From Paracoccaceae bacterium (GTDB taxonomy: Bacteria > Pseudomonadota > Alphaproteobacteria > Rhodobacterales > Rhodobacteraceae), in the NCBI GenBank assembly GCA_002401045.1, contig NVSA01000032.1:3097-8478 (forward strand): DNA of 5,382 bases, in the 5' to 3' direction. Below are positions 5,233-5,382 of this stretch, in pieces. A model generated the notes under the pieces. It did not search any database and was not told the DNA's origin. It saw only the letters and a program-made list of their open reading frames with translations. The position numbers were made by a program, and so were the translations under genes. The stretch's first letter is position 1; every line of letters begins with the position of its first letter.

Positions 5233-5382
5233 CTATATCTCCTGAGACGCAGGTTGCGTTTGAGCCGTGCGTATGGGGCCGTCTTTCAACCCTAGATGCA
5301 GGGTTGCGGCGCATTTATTCATCATGCGCAGAATATAAAATGTTCCTGCGCCAAAGATGAAAAAGTAGACCACAATAAAGGC
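5233..5382 (-). CDS. cydA: Cytochrome bd quinol oxidase subunit I (CydA/CioA type), C-terminal end only
   Basis: The last 49 codons of the haem-binding subunit are visible; the rest lies beyond the right edge. The segment FFIFGAGTFYILRMMNK (7-23 of the visible part) is the end of the last CydA transmembrane helix and the Arg-containing motif that follows it. A polar tail of about 26 residues then runs to the TAG at 5233-5235. The frame is open to the window edge. cydB starts one base downstream, with its ribosome binding site inside the last cydA codons. The haem ligands and the Q-loop, which would separate CioA from CydA, are not in view. Confidence 0.9.
   Translation of the reverse strand, partial: AFIVVYFFIFGAGTFYILRMMNKCAATLHLGLKDGPIRTAQTQPASQEI

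Noticed and set aside
1..5382. tRNA, rRNA, insertion sequence or phage attachment sites
   Set aside because: No cloverleaf, transposase frame, terminal inverted repeats or integrase was seen; all long stretches are explained by housekeeping genes.

Overview
The window looks like ordinary chromosomal DNA from an alphaproteobacterium, most likely a Rhodobacteraceae member of moderate GC content (roseobacter-type). This rests on my recognition of several protein types: a GlnK with an alphaproteobacterial-style T-loop, an AmtB with a cleavable signal peptide and a Gly-Met-Glu-Ala-Tyr tail, a CioAB-type cytochrome bd oxidase followed by a DUF2474 micropeptide, and a Gly-rich DUF533/TerB-like protein. 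No database search was run, so the taxonomic call is an inference.

Layout. Positions 1-1076 (minus) hold the first 358 codons of a class A (bifunctional, 1A-family) penicillin-binding protein that runs off the left edge. A 253-bp AT-rich divergent spacer (1077-1329) follows. The plus-strand operon glnK (1330-1668) and amtB (1695-3011) comes next and ends in three consecutive hairpins, the last a strong UUCG-loop intrinsic terminator (3048-3074). A convergent spacer carries a second terminator (3109-3140) for the gene coming from the other side, a minus-strand Gly-rich DUF533 protein (3160-3984). Upstream of it on the same strand lies a compact cytochrome bd operon: the last 49 codons of cydA/cioA (5233-5382), cydB/cioB (4227-5231), and a 37-residue DUF2474 peptide (4117-4230). 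The peptide starts at a TTG that overlaps the cydB stop codon.

How the parts work together. GlnK and AmtB form the classic nitrogen-sensing pair: when nitrogen is plentiful, GlnK docks on the cytoplasmic face of AmtB and blocks ammonium uptake. CydA, CydB and DUF2474 form a quinol:O2 oxidoreductase of the inner membrane; the start of the operon and its promoter lie outside the window. The penicillin-binding protein builds peptidoglycan. The DUF533 protein has no established function.

I did not find a clearly new system. The points most worth a second look are the DUF2474 micropeptide, the internal Gly-Leu-Gly-Asp repeats of the DUF533 protein, the tandem hairpins behind amtB, and the control of glnK without a visible sigma-54 promoter.
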